Below, piece after piece: positions 34,472-47,300 of a DNA stretch of 64,000 bases. The position numbers and the translations under genes are program-made. Every line of letters starts with the position of its first letter. The stretch's first letter is position 1. The DNA comes from Synanceia verrucosa (Eukaryota > Chordata > Actinopteri > Perciformes > Synanceiidae): assembly GCA_029721515.1 (NCBI GenBank), contig CM056569.1, positions 14,802,007 through 14,866,006 of the forward strand. The letters are read 5' to 3'. The notes under the pieces were generated by a model. That model saw only the letters and a list, made by a program, of their open reading frames with translations. It made no database searches and had not been told where the DNA came from.

Positions 34472-35321
34472 CCATAGAGTATGCAGAGGTTTTCTCACAG
34501 TCCCATGGCTGACACTACGATCACTGTCCGTATTGAAACCTTAGCTTGTTGGCTTAGCTGGACCCACTTGAAGACTCAGTTGCTTGCACAGGCTCTCCTC
34601 TCGTTCCGGTTGTGAAAGGTTAACTCTCCCATTGCTAATCCCCTGGGGACAGCAGCCCAATGAGCGGACCCAGTCTCTGGAGCTTTGAACAGGTGCCCTG
34701 AGGTACTCTACTGACTTCAGAGACACAACCTCCAATCCTCAGTGATCCTCTGGATGAGCCAGGAAAATGCTGCCCTGGTGAGCCAATGACAGCCAGTCAT
34801 GCAGGCAACAGCTGAGCATCAGCAGTTTCCTAAAGAGAGGGGAGAAAGTGTTGGCCTAACACCACTGGATGGAATAAAATGGGAGCACACATACACATGC
34901 ACACAGCTCTCTCCTTTGCAGTGCACAAACCTCCACTTACTTAAGGCTAACATTTGGCATGGGGATATTGTGGTTTGCTGCAAGTTTCTCAGAGAGTGAA
35001 GTGTGTGTTTGTTTGTGAGCTAGTGAAGGATTTCTTTCATCTCACCCCCACCACCACCACCAATTACCCACTCTCCACACTACTCTCTTCCTTTTACAGT
35101 GGCTGCATCGAAAGCCCCATCACTCTTCCTGTGATTGTTCTTTCTAATGTGATGACAGAGCAAGTGATATAACCACACTTCTTTATTTGTAGGAGCCACA
35201 GAGAGGCTGGATGGGAGTAAAGAGAGAGTGGGGTGAAATGATGATGAAAATAATAAGCAAATACAAAAGTAAAATGAAAATAATAGCAAAAAATAGTAAA
35301 TAACAATACAATAGTCACTTT
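34201..35321. other. Noncoding stretch, likely LINE 3' region then unique DNA
   Basis: AT-rich sequence at 34201-34400 may be the 3' untranslated part of the LINE. A GT microsatellite follows (listed separately). The rest shows only short ORFs. Confidence 0.4.
34423..34470 (+). repeat. (GT)n microsatellite
   Basis: GT repeats interrupted by 'gcatgt' near 34432 and 'tatg' near 34464. Confidence 0.95.
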
Positions 35322-35665
35322 CAAGTCAAGTCAATTTTATTTGTATGGCCCAATATCACAAATGTACAGACTATGACTCCCTCTGTCCTTTACGATGACG
35401 CTCATGTTGCAACAAAAACGAGAGCAACAGAGGAAGGATGCCTCTTCCAGGATGGACAGACTTGCAATAGATGTCATGTGTACAGAGTAACAACAATGAA
35501 AAACACACAGAGACACTCCATATAACAACAATTAATACATATGATGGCAAATAATTGTATAAAAGTGTCCAAGAGGATGAAGAGAAGCACCAAACTGTTG
35601 GCAGTGGATTCTGAGCAACACGTCTTCCTCTCCACCACACCAACCTGATGAAGCCTGGGCAGCAC
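35322..35665 (+). repeat. Teleost dispersed repeat, copy 2
   Basis: Opens with 'caagtcaagtcaattttatttgtat', runs through 'ggcccaatatcacaaatgtacag', 'tccctctgtcctttac', 'gagcaacagaggaaggatgcctcttccaggatggacag' and ends near 'gatgaagcctgggcagcac'. This is the uninterrupted homologue of the repeat at 1552-1999. ORFs of 64-99 codons across it are artefacts. Confidence 0.75.
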
Positions 35666-35922
35666 AACAATATTATATAGCATATGTGTATTTTTTATTA
35701 TTTTTTTTTAACTTTATTTTCTCTGCAGCAGGGTTTATGTGGAAATAGGACTGTATGGTTAACCTAATTTGTGTTAGCACATAAATGGATGAGTCAATTT
35801 TGCACATGGGACTGCAGCTAATTAAGGTGATTAGAGATTAATCAGGGTTTTTTAAGTTAAGCCCTTTATTGTCATTACACAATTGTACAACCAAACTGTA
35901 GAATCCTATATAACATCTTGAA
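35666..35922. other. Short noncoding gap
   Basis: AT-rich. Contains 'aagttaagccctttattgtcattac' near 35856-35880, a phrase seen at the start of another fish dispersed repeat. Confidence 0.35.
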
Positions 35923-35958
35923 AATATATATATATATATATATATATAGATATATAGA

Positions 35959-35990
<32 letters not shown>
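35923..35990. repeat. (TA)n microsatellite with palindromic centre
   Basis: Two TA runs flank 'gatatatagatcta' with an AGATCT core. The whole tract is self-complementary and prone to cruciform extrusion. The isoleucine-tyrosine repeat ORF over it is an artefact. Confidence 0.95.
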
Positions 35991-35996
<6 letters not shown>

Positions 35997-36378
35997 AAGA
36001 AAACACAGCATTATCTATGTTGTATGTCTCTTATCTCTATGTGCTTCTCTTGTCAAATTTATACAGTGCACACAACAACCAAATGTGTCATCAACTCCTG
36101 GACTTCAAACTGTTTCTCATCTTGCAGGCGACAACACGGGTCGAGCTAACCCAGCTCACACCTCCACATTAACTGACACTACCTGCTTGGTCTTGTCCAC
36201 TTTGGCTCCTGACCATGGCGGTCTCAGTTGGCCCTCTGCAACTACACCCTTTCTCAACATAATAATGGCATAATAATAATACTACAGTATATTATTGTTA
36301 ATAATAATAAGGCAGAAGTTGTCACATTCTGTAAATAATAAATCCTTTCACAATATAGTATGTGGCCAACAAACACAG

Positions 36379-36409
36379 GGTCAGGAATGATCATTGATCA
36401 TTCCTGACC
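36379..36409. repeat. Perfect 15-bp inverted repeat, 1-base loop
   Basis: Arms GGTCAGGAATGATCA (36379-36393) and TGATCATTCCTGACC (36395-36409) are exact reverse complements around a single T. There is no T-run after it to suggest a terminator, and no transposon ends flank it. Confidence 0.97.
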
Positions 36410-38357
36410 TCTAACCTTCTGTCAGTATCAATTAGAAGAGGTTGTGGGTAGGAAGCTGATGAGGAACCATGCTGCAACCTCTATCCTTAGACCCTCAACT
36501 CTGACAAGATATAAACTCCCACCACAAATCTACAACAAGGTGAAAATTCAAGAAACAGCAGGGAGAGCAACAGACGGGAGATCACTTTCCCAAGATGAAA
36601 AGACATGCAATAAGACAAAATTATAGATAGACTGTAAACATGCATATATGAAGAATGGACCTGGGGGTTATTAAGCAACTTCAGACCGGACTTAAGCTAA
36701 TGGACCTGTTCAAGGGTCGGTCCAGTTCAAATAAATGTGAGGAAAGCAAAAATATATGGAGTGGAAGGAATTATTTAAACATTAAAACTGATGCTTACTT
36801 TGTAACTTTATACATGGGTTAAATTTGCTGACCAGTCTGCCATGATGATTAAAAGATGCTATGATGTCAAACAGAGGAGACAATGTTAAATAAATATTTT
36901 CATGTCAAACACCAAAGTGTGGTCTGTTCATCGCTGAGAGAGGAAATGGTTCAAAAAGCGCTTCTGGTAGCATTTCCTGTAAAAGTGACAAACAAGTGGA
37001 ACATGGGGGTGGTTTTAGATAACGCTATGGAGCACAACATGAGGGAGGAAGGTGTTAGCACTTTACTGCAGTCATTATCACATCTAATTAGCATAATAAG
37101 TACAGTAGTTATGCAAGCTCTTAATGGGGACCCATCAAAGAAAGGTTAGCTCTTTAACTAGTGAGGAGGACCCAAAGTTCAGTGCATGCACACACATACA
37201 TTACATTTAGTCAGTACAAACTTTACTCATCTATATACATACTGGTTCAAAGTAGTTTGATAGCAATCCAGTTTGCTAAAAGATTCACATTTGCTGTCAC
37301 TTCTTGGCAGTGAATTGACATATCTGACACCAGATTACAGACAAAGATACTACACACTGATTAAAATATCTGGAAAACATTATGGCCAGAGCTGAAAGCA
37401 GTCCTCACAAGTATATGTGAGACAGGAAGGACTGGAGAAACACTATGGAAGTGTCAAGAAAATTGATCTTAGCTGGAACAATTAATAAAGGAAATCAGCT
37501 GTTTGTGCACAACTTATCCAGACTGTTCAAGCAAACTAGGCAGGTCTTTTCTGAGCCTTTGTCTCTGTGCAGGTCACTTGCTGGGAATGAGAAGCCTACT
37601 GCATAGCAACAGTAACTAAGGCGGGCAGGATTCAGCAAACATCCTAATGTGAGTCTAATTTTTCTATTTGATTGTTATCTTTATAAATAATATGTACAGT
37701 TACTATTTGTCCATTTAAGAGGAGGTCACACAAATGTCTCAGAAATGCAGAAGCAAGCACTGAGCAGGAACATATATTAAAAGTGTTAGACACTCAGGAC
37801 AGATGTAAGTGTAATTTGCAAAATGGAGTGAAAGTGACAGGAGTGAAGTAACGCCCACACACAGACAGGGGCAGGGCAGCGGTGTGATGATGTCTTGTTT
37901 CCACAAACAGAAAGCTCTGGGGTTTAGACGGGAGTTCGACTCCTGTTCGCGGAGTAAACCAGTGTCAACCAGGAAGACAGAGACCAGCTTCCTCTACCCT
38001 CCTATGCAGCCCCAAACATGCATTTTTAAATCTGCTCCAGTTGAAAGGAGAGGCCCGTTACACTCGATGGGGATTTTCTACCCCCTACTGTCACCCATTG
38101 CCATTTTGTCCTTCTCTTTTCTAAGGAATTTGGCAGGGAAAAAAATAAAAATAAAAACATAGTAGGAAGGAAAATAGCTGAGGGTTGTTTCTGAGCATCC
38201 AGCTTTCCTCTCCTTGTGCAAAAGGAAGTGGCATACTGTAATTCCAAAAGTAAATAAATGTTTTCTCTGGGAGCCTTGCTGTTCAGGCTTCGCAGGCCTG
38301 TTCAAGACATATCTTTAAAGTATGGAGATGAGTGCTGTACAGGGGCTTCTTTAAAAA

Positions 38358-38390
<33 letters not shown>

Positions 38391-39159
38391 TCTACCACTG
38401 CAGCGCCTGGTATAGCATTTATTTTCTGTACATCAAACCCAGGCTGGAGACTAAGATGAAACTGAATTAAACATCATTTTAGGGAGAGACTAGCAAGTAA
38501 GTATGACTGTGAAAAAAAAGTGTAAATGTAGAAGTTTGCCAGGATTTAGTGTGAACATTTTTAACTCAGCGTGAGTTTGTGAGTGTCAGACATACTGTAC
38601 CCGTAAGCACAATGGTTGCTCCCTAACTTTCAGAACTCCATTTCATGACACAATGACAGAAAAAAACCTAACAGCGTCACCAACCCACACCTCCCTCCTC
38701 TGGCTCCGTCTCGCTACATTTTGCTGCGTCTCAAACCAGCTGCAATAAAAGTCATAAACCCACTTGGCTCAGTCCCTTACTCCCGTTCACTGTACGCCTT
38801 TCCGAAACGCTCGAATATGGGAATGCATATGCACATTTTAAAGAAATTATTGAAACATGCAAGATCTGTAGAGACAGTTAAACTAATGCATTTGACACTG
38901 ACTTAAATTCATATTTGTCATGTGAAGGGTTGCTAACTACTCACTATGATGATGACATTGATATACTGGCTTTGAACGGGACGTTTTACAACAGTGGTAA
39001 TGGAGCTCTCTTCTCCCTGCTGAATCCTACTGTCAGATGTTCAAGTTTCAGGGGGCGGGGCTTTGGATGAGGGGGTGGAGCTTAGAGGAGACTGAGAGGA
39101 GGTGGCACTAGCCCTTTGGCTAGTTCTCTAACATCACAGACTATAGCTTTAAATGGGAA
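36410..39159. other. Noncoding stretch, no gene seen
   Basis: ORFs reach 92 codons without domains. A (TG)n lies at 38361-38388. The segment near 39045-39120 ('gggggcggggctttggatg...ggtggagctta') is GC-rich and repeat-like. A T-arm-like word at 37932-37943 was considered and rejected as a tRNA. Confidence 0.45.
38361..38388 (+). repeat. (TG)n microsatellite
   Basis: Fourteen uninterrupted TG units. Confidence 0.97.
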
Positions 39160-39302
39160 AACAAGCAAGACAAAGACAGGAAGTAATACTGAACATAACA
39201 CAAGAAGACAAGACTTCAAAATAAAACAGGAGCTGTCAATAAAACATGAAGACAAGACTGAAATGGAAAAAATTAATCTTGACAAATGACAAGACATGAC
39301 AA
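39160..39302 (-). repeat. Dispersed fish repeat family R1, copy 2 (truncated)
   Basis: Shares with 19670-19758 the order 'gacaagacttcaaaataaaacaggagctg', 'catgaagacaagactgaaa', 'gacaagacatgacaa'. Only the part nearest the minus-strand 5' end is present. Confidence 0.65.
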
Positions 39303-41037
39303 TATTTTCTTTTATCAAATACAAAAACCGTCAAAAATAAATTAGAACATACTCTCGTATATGTAGCCTATAGGATGATTTGGGTGCCACTGGATCCATT
39401 GATAAGCACCCCGAGTGCCTTCATATGCCAGTCATAGATACACATCTTCTTATTAACACTTAGCTATTTGCATGGGGATTTCAATTTAAATCATAATTGA
39501 AATAGAGGGAAATAGAGAGGCACCATACATGAATTGCATGCAGTCACTTTATTATTACCAGATAATTGATTACTTGTGCATGCAGAGAGATGTGTGGTTT
39601 ATGGTTTCCTGTTGAGGAGAACTGAGGAAATGAGAGTGCTTAGAGACTGTGATGATGTCAGTGCCACAAGATAGAAATTTACACGAATCAAAACCTAACA
39701 GAGGTGATTTGTTGTATTGGTCTATATAAAAACCAGTATGTTTTCCCAATGTTAATTTTTTTCATTCCATTAACTGTGGACAGAAGCCATTTGAGGACTT
39801 TAAAATGCAGACTGATGTATGCCCATAATAAAAGTATACGTTAAAATGATAGACATATGATCAAGTATTACTGTTGTTGATATGTACAGTATTACCCATA
39901 AAAATAATCCAGACATACTCAGGCTTCTGTAGGAGGTTTGGACAGCATCTGTGTTTTTGATATGTACAGATCAAATATCAATAACATATAAAACCAGCTA
40001 AAAGCTTAAAGTGAGGAAATGAGAGAGATTCATCCAGTCATCAAAATTCTCATTTCAGTTACTGTTGGGTCTTGATTATCCTGATTCTCAGAGCCTACAA
40101 ACTACTATTGTAAGATATACAGTATCTATGATGCAATCACTGTAAAATCTCAAACTGATAGCTTTATGAAGACACTGATGCTCGTTGACACCAGAACATA
40201 CCCTCGTGTTGATGTTTCTAATAATGAAAGCTGTTTTCAGAGTCAGTCATATCCGCCCAGGAAATATTCCAACATGATGTTCACATTATCTACTGTACAT
40301 TTTTCCAGTTATGAAAGGGACTGAGAAAAGAGGAGGATAGAGGCTAGCCTATACACGGTAGGATGAAAGGCTGGTAGATTATATTCTGCAGGGTTTTTAT
40401 TATAATTTCATGATTCTTCAACATTTTAGGCTTCTAATAAATGATTTCATAAGATCTCACTGTGGTGTGGTAATTCTCAGACTCAATAAAAACATGGGAA
40501 TTGCATCCATGTGTCGCTTTTCTAAATCAAAATGGATTATTATGGACTATTGTCAATCCTCTGTCACGACTGGATTTCTATAGTGTACAAGAAAAGCTCA
40601 CAATTAGAAGTTATTTCATCATTCCACACTTTGATCCAGCCTAGTCCTATTGTACATAGCTGAGCTATTTGGAGGGAGAAAGACAGTCATCTCCTTTCTA
40701 GGAAGTCACACAGAGCGTTGAGCGTTCCCTTATTTAATGGTTCAATAGCGATACCTACTCCCTCCTGTTTGAGAGCATTGTTTCCCTATGGTTATTGCGC
40801 CATCAGTTACCCCTGCGGATGCCTGGCTGACATAAATGCATACTTCCCATGCCAGCAGAGCAAATTAAACTGAATTGAAGGTGGAGAGAAAGAGAATGGG
40901 AGATTAAGTGAGAGATGGCCTGGAGAGAGAAGGAAAGAAAGAAAGAGGGAAAGAGAGGTAGAGAAAGATTGAGCGAGAGATTGAAGGAATGGCTTGCAAT
41001 CAGGAGTAAAAGAGGCTATGTCACTCCGTCTGTGCAA

Positions 41038-41038
<1 letters not shown>

Positions 41039-41072
<34 letters not shown>
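41039..41072 (+). repeat. (CA)n microsatellite
   Basis: Seventeen CA units directly downstream of a purine-rich segment. Confidence 0.97.
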
Positions 41073-41074
<2 letters not shown>

Positions 41075-43032
41075 GTTGTCTTACTACACTTATAAGGCCC
41101 ATTCCTTCTTTATCTGCATAAGTGTCACGTTCACTGTATATGCACGAAGTTCATTCAAATCCAGACACAATTATAAACTGAACCCACAAAATAAGGTGAA
41201 GTGGGGCACAGATTTGTTTGCTGTACTTTTGCTAGTAAAATCCAGCCTGTCAGGTGAAGGATCATATCCTGCTGCTAGCACTAGTGACTCTTTCTGTTGG
41301 TGTGGGTGCTTTAATGATTAATTTAATGTCACACTAAGTTCCACCACTCTATTTGCAACAGAATGGATCAAATTAGTTTTTCTGTCTGTAATAACCCAAA
41401 TAATTCATCAACACTTTTACAAGCTAATATTTTTTCGCTGTTTTGTAATTCCAGTAAATAGTCTAAACCCACTGATGCACAATGCTAAACAGTTGTCAAA
41501 CCTCACAACGGGATACCCAGACACAAAATCTATGAATTTCCTGTCTAACTGAGAGTTTGATGAGAAGATCAATACTAATCTCATCCATGCATTCAATGTA
41601 GACGTGGCTGCAGGAAGTATTTAGCTTCGCTTAGTGCCAAGTTTGTGGCACAAATAGTCGCCATCAAAAACTGTAAAACTAAAAGTGTAATAAGTAATGC
41701 TATTGGATCATTCCTTTAACTTAACCAAACTCTTCATAATGTAATTTTGATTTGCAGTTATTCTAATTAAAGTTATCTTCTCTGTCAAAATGACAAGTCT
41801 TAATATCAACAATTTATTTTAAGCAATAGTGGAAATGATCATTGTATTTATCTGACACTTAATTACAACTAACAGCACTGAATTGTATTCAAACTCAACA
41901 CACTTCAGCTATCTTCATATTTTAGCTTTCATGTGTTATAATTCTATGTCATCATATCCATAACGTAATTATAGCTAGTCACAATTCTAACCAATGATAT
42001 CCACAAATCCATTAAAAAGATTCATACTGATATCAAACAAGTATCGCTAGGTCAATTGTTGATCCCTATAGTTGTTCTTACATTACAGATATCATAAAGG
42101 GAATTCCAGATGACTAATATTAAATTTATGATGAGATAAAATTGAATTATTGATATAGCAGCTTGGAGCTGTAACTGGTAAGAATGAGATTTTAGATATC
42201 TGTTGGATTTAGCTTCAATGAAGGCATTAGCATTTGTTAGCTAGACATAAGAGGAGGTACTTGAATGATACAAGGCCTACATCTGAAATGGTCTGTTGAC
42301 ATGCCTGATACATCGGAAATGCAATTGTTGCTATCTGAATTAGAAAATTGCATTCCACTCCTTTTTCACATGTGGAAATTCAGTTGTAGATATTTATAAA
42401 TCCATTGTGATGTGTTGGAATGTAGTTTCTACATGTCAGAATATTTTTAACATGCCAAATAATGTTTATTAGAGTGCATTTTCACCTGCTTTGGACGGAG
42501 GACAGTGAAGACATGGTGCAGAGAGGCTGGAACTGAACCCTGGACATTAAAGCTATCAAGGCATTTTGTGTCAAAATTCTTTTGAAGATATATTAATTAA
42601 CATTTTAACTTGTCAAAATGACATTTTAAAGTGTCCAAATGTCATTGGCATTGGTGAAAACTAAATTGCTACCATTTGGCCCTATGATTAAATGGGCTTG
42701 CCATATTTCCTCAGTCTTGACAACGTAATGCAAAAGCAGCATTGTTCACCATCAGCGGGCCGTCTCTGTCCTCTGGAGAGAGAAGAGAGAAGGAATAATT
42801 GCTTACCCTCACACTATGTGAAATGTATGTCTCCTATCAGCGGAGACACCACACAAAGGCTGCTGCACTGGCGATCATCAGAAGGACCGCCCTGGAAAAT
42901 ATCCCCCGCCAACACTCGTTAGGAATCCACACATACAGATGTTGTGTGTGATCTGTGATCAGTCCAGCACATGTTTCAGTCTTTCTCCCCTGTAAGCAAA
43001 CATGCAAACACTGACATGTTTTTCACATGCAA

Positions 43033-43051
43033 ACACACACACACACACACA
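43033..43051 (+). repeat. (CA)n microsatellite, short
   Basis: Roughly nine CA units, about 90 bp from the next CA tract. Confidence 0.9.
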
Positions 43052-43138
43052 TCTCCAGTGGCGTTTCACACTCTGTGTATTTGTTCCTTTCCTCCCTTGT
43101 GTAGAAGCTGCTATCTGCAAATATGCTGATGACGCACT

Positions 43139-43163
43139 ACACACACACACACACACACACACC
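43139..43163 (+). repeat. (CA)n microsatellite
   Basis: About twelve AC/CA units. Confidence 0.95.
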
Positions 43164-46100
43164 ACTGTGTCTAAAGGGCTCCATGGGGTAAATATGTTTG
43201 CAGCCATCATGCCTCATTATCTAATCATGAGCAGGCCTTTAGGGAGCAGAGTATGGCAGCGTCTTCCCTTGCCACACAGCGTCCTTCACCACTCCAGATT
43301 CATATCTCAGAGGTGGTTCAGATAGCTGCAAAGACAGAATAATGTGCTGCTTTGTCAATTTTCTTTTGAAGGAGATAATTGATGTGTTTTCAGTTTTTCC
43401 ATCACTTCCATTATGTCATGTGCTGCTTCAGACTAATCCAGGTTATTGTTCGGCACACAGTTTTCTTGTGTTTACTAGTCTGTTTTTCATCGCCAACTGC
43501 TTTTCTTAGAAACTCACACTTTCTGAAGCACCGTCAGACCATCCTTACATACCCTGCTGGCATAAAAGGCTTGTTGATTTACAGCTACCTGTGTCCACAG
43601 GTCAACAGAGTTGTTTTTGTGTAGAAGACAGGCTTTCTTCATTCGCTGCGGTAATAGGCATGATAAAGAGGCAAAAGTTCTAAGAGAGGGGCACTTAAAG
43701 TGCACAGCAGGAGTTAAACTAGGACCACTATTGATTGCTGTAAACTTTTATGGAGCACAATTTGTGTTTAAAAGGCAGTTTATTTGTTTGGAGAAAGAAA
43801 AAAAATACATTTTCTTTCTTACTCGTTCCCCCTAAACTACGATGTCCAACCTTCCTGTTCTGTCTTTGAACCTAATATGCTCTCCACTCTTGCCTCTTCA
43901 CAGACGTCTATAGGCGACCATCATCTCCTGTTAATTAAATATGATGGATGCTGTTTATTTTTCTTTCTCTCTGTTTCACTTACTACTCCATGAATGCAGT
44001 GTATTACATATTCCATTTATTTTCTCCATATTTAATGACATGAAGTCAGTTTTTGTCTTTTGTATGTAGAAAAACAAGTTGGTTTCAACATATTTCACCT
44101 AAAGGCAAATACGCTGTTTTTCATGTACGCATCAATATTTTGCCCTTTTTTGCTTCCATTTATGTTAGTACAATTGATATGTCTGCTGCTTGTTCCTGAA
44201 TTTACCCAAAGTTACCTTTATTTATTACCTCATTTGCATATTTCAAATTGATTTTTTTTTAAATGTGCATTAATAAATATTGTCTTCATGAAAGTAATCA
44301 AGTGGAGGTCAAATATCTGGCAGGTCAAGTCAAGTCAAAAGTGTCTTTTTTTAAAAAAGTTTAATTGCTCAACATCCCCCAGTGTAAAGTAATAATAAAT
44401 TAATTTGGTAAGGTTGTGGAACGACGCATACACTCAAATCTAAAAACTCTCTTCCTTGTACAAACTTCCATACTAACATCACACCGTTACATCCCTCGCT
44501 CCCGGCGGACCACAGTCATGATTTCAACAGTCGCAAGAGGGCTTGAACATAAACATATGGTGGCATTTACTAAAACGACTGCTGCTGTCATTTTTCTTTG
44601 GAGGACACTTTCTAAATTTGCCTCACAGGGTAACAACACATTGTAACTGAAACATTTAAATGTCATTTCTCCTCATGGTGTCAGCATGCAAACCTCTCCT
44701 CTGCCTTCTCTCCATCATTTGTTTACCATTTGTTAACATCCATCAGACTTAGGATGGAAATAGATGAACTTCTCTGACAGGTGTTGTGCCTCAGTTGAAA
44801 ATCCACATGTTCTGCCCTGCTAGTTCATGATCTGGAGGCTGTTAAGTTTCTCATCAGAACAGTTAAACTTTCACTTTACAGTACTGACAGCTTATCACTG
44901 GAAGCTCTGACCTGATGTACATGTGTTGTGTAAAAAATAGATTCATACTAATAGAGAGCAAACAGAAGATAAAGGAACTTCTGGATTGATATTTCAAAAT
45001 AAAGCACACATGACAAGTAGGTGAAGTTCTACTGTGTGTTTATTGTGACCCTGAATATAATGAGGAGGTTAGACCCTCTTCATAATAACATGTTACATAA
45101 TACAGCCAGCTAGTCCTATAGAAACATACACCTACAGTACACAGCACTACAAGAATAAGCATGATTTATTTCTGTCATTAATCTGCATTAGTCTGCACAG
45201 TTGTTGGAGCCACATAACATTATATACAGTTTGAGGACATATACTTACATAAAAGTGTTATCTATCACAGCAATAAAGTTGGTTTTCCAAATCTAAACTG
45301 TAGGTGTAGACATATTGATTTCAAGCCAGGACCAAGTGCACCCCTAGAGGGTGTTTATTGATATAACAGCCCTGATCACGTCTCAGACAACCAAATTTAC
45401 TTGTGTTCAAACAACTCTCCCTCTGCTATTTCATGGCAAGCTATTATTTGTGAATCTGATGGAAATGTGATAATGTGCCCACAACAATAACAACAAACAG
45501 GGGAGAAGGCTTCTTTGGCGTGTTGACTTTGTTTTCATGTCTGATTACACGGCACACTTGATTTGTCTCATTTCAGGGATGAGCAGGACGGAGATGGTAG
45601 CACTGTGATTCACGGGCTCGGTACCATCAATTCAATTCAATTAGTTTTAATTAGCGCAATGGGGAGAAAGAGGAAAAGGCAACAACCTCACAGGGTCCTC
45701 CAACAATGAAATGAATCAGTCATGAGTGAAAGCTTATCAAATCAGCCAGCTTTGTATGTAGAGAATATTAAATCAAGGCGCTGGAAGACATACGACTGGA
45801 ATAAGTTATACTGATATTTAAAAGGCATGAAATCTCTATTGGATTCAAACCAGATCATGATAACAGGCTGGTGGTTATTTGATGATATTTGCTGTGTTAT
45901 ACACTCAGTTGACATCTGTCTGCTGTGAGATATTTTTTCATTTATTTTCAGATGATGTTGCCTTTGAATGGAAAACTCTCGTTGCATCAAACAGCATTGA
46001 CTCACATTTGATTTAAGTTTACATCTAACAGTGACCGCAGTGACCTGCTGTTATGAGAAAGCAAGGGCTTATACATAAGAACACTATATATCAGAGGATT

Positions 46101-46394
46101 TGTGGATTTGTGAGAAGGGCACTGCAAACAAAGTGACTTCAAATAATATAGTAGAGGAGTGGTTTCTAACCTTTTTTGTCTTGTAAACAGGGAAGATGTC
46201 TTCTTATCACAATTTGTCTAAACCCATGAGTTGATCCTTTTAGACAAGAGAGATTTCTCACTTCTTTAACTAAGTGGATTCCCAAAAAAACTGAAACCAT
46301 CCACTGTTTCCTTTTTTTATTCCAGTAACCTCTCTGTACAACCCCTGGATGAGTTCTGACATGACGGTTAGAGACTTGTCAGTGTTGAATCTTG

Positions 46395-47300
46395 TCAAGT
46401 TTCAGTTTTCAATGTTTAGTTTTATCTTGTGCTTTGGTGCGTCACTTCCTGTTTTATTGTGTCAGTAATTCTTCCCTCTTGTTTCACATTACTTGACTTC
46501 CAGCCCCTGATTGTCTCCACCTGTGTTGTCCTTGTGTATTGACAAGTCTTTGGCCCAATCCCAAAATGCCCCCTCCACACTAGCCCTTCACCACAGAGTG
46601 TCACTCCAAAGGAAGTCCCACTACAGCTGTGGAGGCACTTTAAATGAAGTGGGAGGGTATAAATAAGATGAGCCTCCTCACCCCACCAGAAAACGGAAGT
46701 ACTTGTTGCTATGGCAACAGAAAGACACCTGTTGTGCAGGAGGAGCTACATTATACCTCAAATTATTTTAAGTGATTCCTCAAAAATCAAACCAAGCATC
46801 TCCATAGAGTAAGATTTGATAGATTTGTCTTTTTTATCTTATTTTCTGTCAGTGTGATAAAGGTGTGAGGAACATACTGGACACATGCAGAACTTAAATT
46901 TGGATGCTGTTTACGCCTTCATTTTTTGCCGTCACACTTCCTGCTGAAGCCGTCATAAGTGTACATCGATGTAGACTCACTATTTAAGGGCTCAATGGTC
47001 CACTTGACCTCCATGGTTTGGGACGGCCCTTAATATGGAGGAGCCTCCAGGAGAACGAGCAGACAGAGGTCCAGTGTGTAGGGAGAGTGTATAGGGGAGG
47101 TTTGGGATTGAGGCTTCATCTCCCTTTGCTTGTCTTGTTTCCTGGCCATGTCAAGTCAACCAGCCATCCTGTTCTTTCTGTTCTTAGTGTACAAAGTGAG
47201 TTTTTTTTTCCTCGTGATTTTGTGTTCTTGTTTTCCTAGTGATGAAAGAAGAGAGTGCTGTTCGTGTTTTTCCAGGCCTGTTTTGTGATTTTCAGACATC
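46395..47300 (+). repeat. Dispersed fish repeat family R1, copy 3, interrupted
   Basis: Left part (46395-46551) has 'gtttagttttatcttgtgc', 'cttcctgttttattgtg' and 'cccctgattgtctccacctgtg', the plus-strand equivalents of copy 1. The right part (47115-47300) has 'cttgtcttgtttcctgg', 'ctgttctttctgttct' and 'gattttgtgttcttgttttcc', the continuation of the same family. The middle is a separate inserted element. Confidence 0.6.
46552..47114. mobile_element. Harbinger-like MITE nested in repeat R1
   Basis: The left end reads GGCCCAATCCCAAAATGCCCC. The right end, inverted, reads GCCTCAATCCCAAACCTCCCC. These form imperfect terminal inverted repeats of roughly 20-25 bp. The interior has no ORF of useful size but includes 'aagggctcaatggtccacttgacc' and 'gggacggccctt' blocks. 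Similar ends occur in PIF/Harbinger-type MITEs of fish. The target duplication is not clear (2-3 bp), so the superfamily is provisional and the exact edges are within a few bases. Confidence 0.6.

Larger units (their letters stand above)
39303..46394. other. Noncoding stretch, no gene seen
   Basis: Strongly AT-rich between 39.3 and 42.7 kb with few ORFs. A polypurine block at 40878-41000 precedes a (CA)n tract. Two further (CA)n tracts lie at 43033-43051 and 43139-43163. The sequence around 44320-44350 starts 'gtcaagtcaagtcaaaag' and may be a repeat edge. No domain-bearing ORF (longest 107 codons at 43002-43325, over the CA repeats). Confidence 0.5.

Noticed and set aside
35918..36172. ORF with an Ile-Tyr repeat
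   Set aside because: It is a translation of the (TA)n microsatellite.
37932..37943. GAGTTCGACTCC, similar to a tRNA T-arm or B box
   Set aside because: No matching acceptor stem, D-arm or anticodon arm upstream, and no A box at the right spacing, so neither a tRNA nor a clear tRNA-derived SINE is supported.
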